This document shows positions 63,209 through 64,000 of a stretch of 64,000 nucleotides of DNA, one piece after another. The notes below the pieces were generated by a model. The model was not told the DNA's origin and ran no database searches. It saw nothing but the letters and a program-made list of their open reading frames with translations. Source of the stretch: Aquimarina brevivitae (lineage in GTDB: Bacteria; Bacteroidota; Bacteroidia; Flavobacteriales; Flavobacteriaceae); contig NZ_SGXE01000001.1 in NCBI RefSeq assembly GCF_004216895.1, positions 496,001 to 560,000 on the forward strand, written 5' to 3'. A program made the position numbers and the translations under genes. The number at the start of each line of letters is the position of its first letter. Within the stretch, counting starts at the first letter, position 1.

Positions 63209-64000
63209 CCCTATGTGTGTTCGCCAATACAAGCGCTAATAAAACCCAAGGATACATAAAATGGATTTGAACCCCAAATAAAAATAAAACAATGAATCCA
63301 ATTAGTAATTCTGGACTTCCTTTATTGCCTCTTACCTTTATAAAAACTACACCCATAATGCTAAAAAAACCCAATAGACCAACTAAACCATTATCTACCA
63401 AGATATCTACAATTCCTCCAAAACCGTGTGCATCCAGATTTCTAATCGGCTTAGGCGGTAGTGGGAAAAAGCCTCTATATTCTTTATTATTTCTAAGTAA
63501 AGGATAGTTTCCTGTACCGATACCAAACACAGGTTTCTCCTGCACCATTTTAGGAAAAATAAAGAGTCCTGATATTCGACCCATAACCAAGTTGGGGTCT
63601 TTTGGTCGCTCTTTGACAGCTAATTGCACTCGGTCCAGTTCTTTCACATACATGCTGCTTATGTTAATGAACAGATAGATCAACCCTGCTCCTATAAGAA
63701 CTAATATAGGTAATAGCAAGGGCTTTAATTTAGCTTTTAGGTAACTGAAGTTTTCAATTACGATCCAAACCAGGCAGCATAAAATACCAGCTTTGGACTT
63801 GGCCATAAAGGCAATGACCATAAAAAGCATAATTTGATAAACAATTCGTTTTTGGGTTTTCTTTACCAAAGTAATTGCGATAAAAACAAAACTGAGCATT
63901 AATCCATACGGCCCTCCTTCTACAAAATACCCTCGTAATCGGGTATCCCAGCCATACACCAATCTCGTATTATCCATTGGAATTAGATTCAATGCAACTG
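63174..64000 (-). CDS. O-antigen ligase family protein, third copy, 5' end outside the window
   Basis: The visible 275 residues hold about six membrane segments and the KPVFGIGTGNYPLL and LDAHGFGGIVDILVDNGLVGLLG segments, which parallel the two other Wzy/WaaL-type proteins of this locus. The frame is open to the right edge, so the true N-terminus lies beyond base 64000. The C-terminus overlaps the next GT gene by 35 bases. Confidence 0.85.
   Translation of the reverse strand, partial: VALNLIPMDNTRLVYGWDTRLRGYFVEGGPYGLMLSFVFIAITLVKKTQKRIVYQIMLFMVIAFMAKSKAGILCCLVWIVIENFSYLKAKLKPLLLPILVLIGAGLIYLFINISSMYVKELDRVQLAVKERPKDPNLVMGRISGLFIFPKMVQEKPVFGIGTGNYPLLRNNKEYRGFFPLPPKPIRNLDAHGFGGIVDILVDNGLVGLLGFFSIMGVVFIKVRGNKGSPELLIGFIVLFLFGVQIHFMYPWVLLALVLANTHRDEASSRSEINS

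Noticed and set aside
1-64000. tRNA, rRNA, riboswitch, CRISPR or prophage features
   Set aside because: I looked through the gaps and saw no cloverleaf, repeat-spacer array, classic riboswitch core or phage gene. A tRNAscan/Infernal run would be decisive.

Overview
The window reads as chromosomal DNA of a Flavobacteriaceae bacterium (Bacteroidota, AT-rich). Evidence: a type IX secretion protein (SprE/PorW) and a T9SS C-terminal sorting domain; a GLPGLI-family protein; DUF4292, DUF5687, DUF6427 and DUF6341-type proteins; an F-ATPase operon lacking the beta and epsilon genes; an enlarged AtpB; and TANNTTTG-type -7 boxes. The genus is not called. No rRNA, tRNA, CRISPR array, transposase or phage gene was found.

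Layout. 1-5763 (minus): aerotolerance-type operon moxR / DUF58 / BatD-like / batA / batB, with the first codons of a further gene at the left edge. 6173-13246 (plus): SDR oxidoreductase, AlbA_2 protein plus PPP-type phosphatase, two lipoproteins (one collagen-like), and a two-gene unit resembling Bacillus YdjI (SPFH) and YdjG (zinc ribbons plus membrane anchor). 13291-18440: a frameshifted T9SS-exported protein, a small lipoprotein, an ALDH7-like dehydrogenase next to 3-hydroxyanthranilate dioxygenase, an orphan double-glycine-leader Cys-rich peptide, and a lipoprotein. 18565-25740: gpsA, an NTF2-like protein, a sulfurtransferase, a secreted GH3 enzyme, an SGNH hydrolase, dprA, a HU-CCDC81/SPOR protein and an acyl-CoA thioesterase.

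25747-33426 (minus): a TauE-like permease and a cell-envelope operon (flippase, dUTPase, sugar nucleotidyltransferase, TPR protein, DUF4292 lipoprotein, EnvC-like protein). 33581-42432 (minus): atpBEFHAG, preceded by a DUF6168-like protein, AtpZ, bactofilin and SprE. The two longest gaps inside the atp operon follow atpE and atpA, whose products are present in several copies per enzyme, and each gap holds a strong hairpin. 42640-53081: an ABC exporter pair, a flavin/2Fe-2S reductase, GLPGLI, a GT9 glycosyltransferase, DUF4254, an adenine methylase beside a candidate PD-(D/E)XK nuclease, DUF6427, DUF6341 and purD. A GC-rich, hairpin-dense element of about 107 bp lies between the GT9 and DUF4254 genes. 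53171-64000 (minus): an exopolysaccharide/O-antigen locus with UDP-glucose dehydrogenase, UDP-glucuronate decarboxylase, two polyprenyl glycosylphosphotransferases, two GT4 glycosyltransferases and three Wzy/WaaL-type proteins, running off the right edge.

Most of the window is core flavobacterial gene content. The items most worth a second look are the atp hairpins, the candidate restriction-modification pair inside a core operon, the structured repeat beside it, the orphan GG-leader peptide, and the YdjI/YdjG-like pair without a recognisable PspA.
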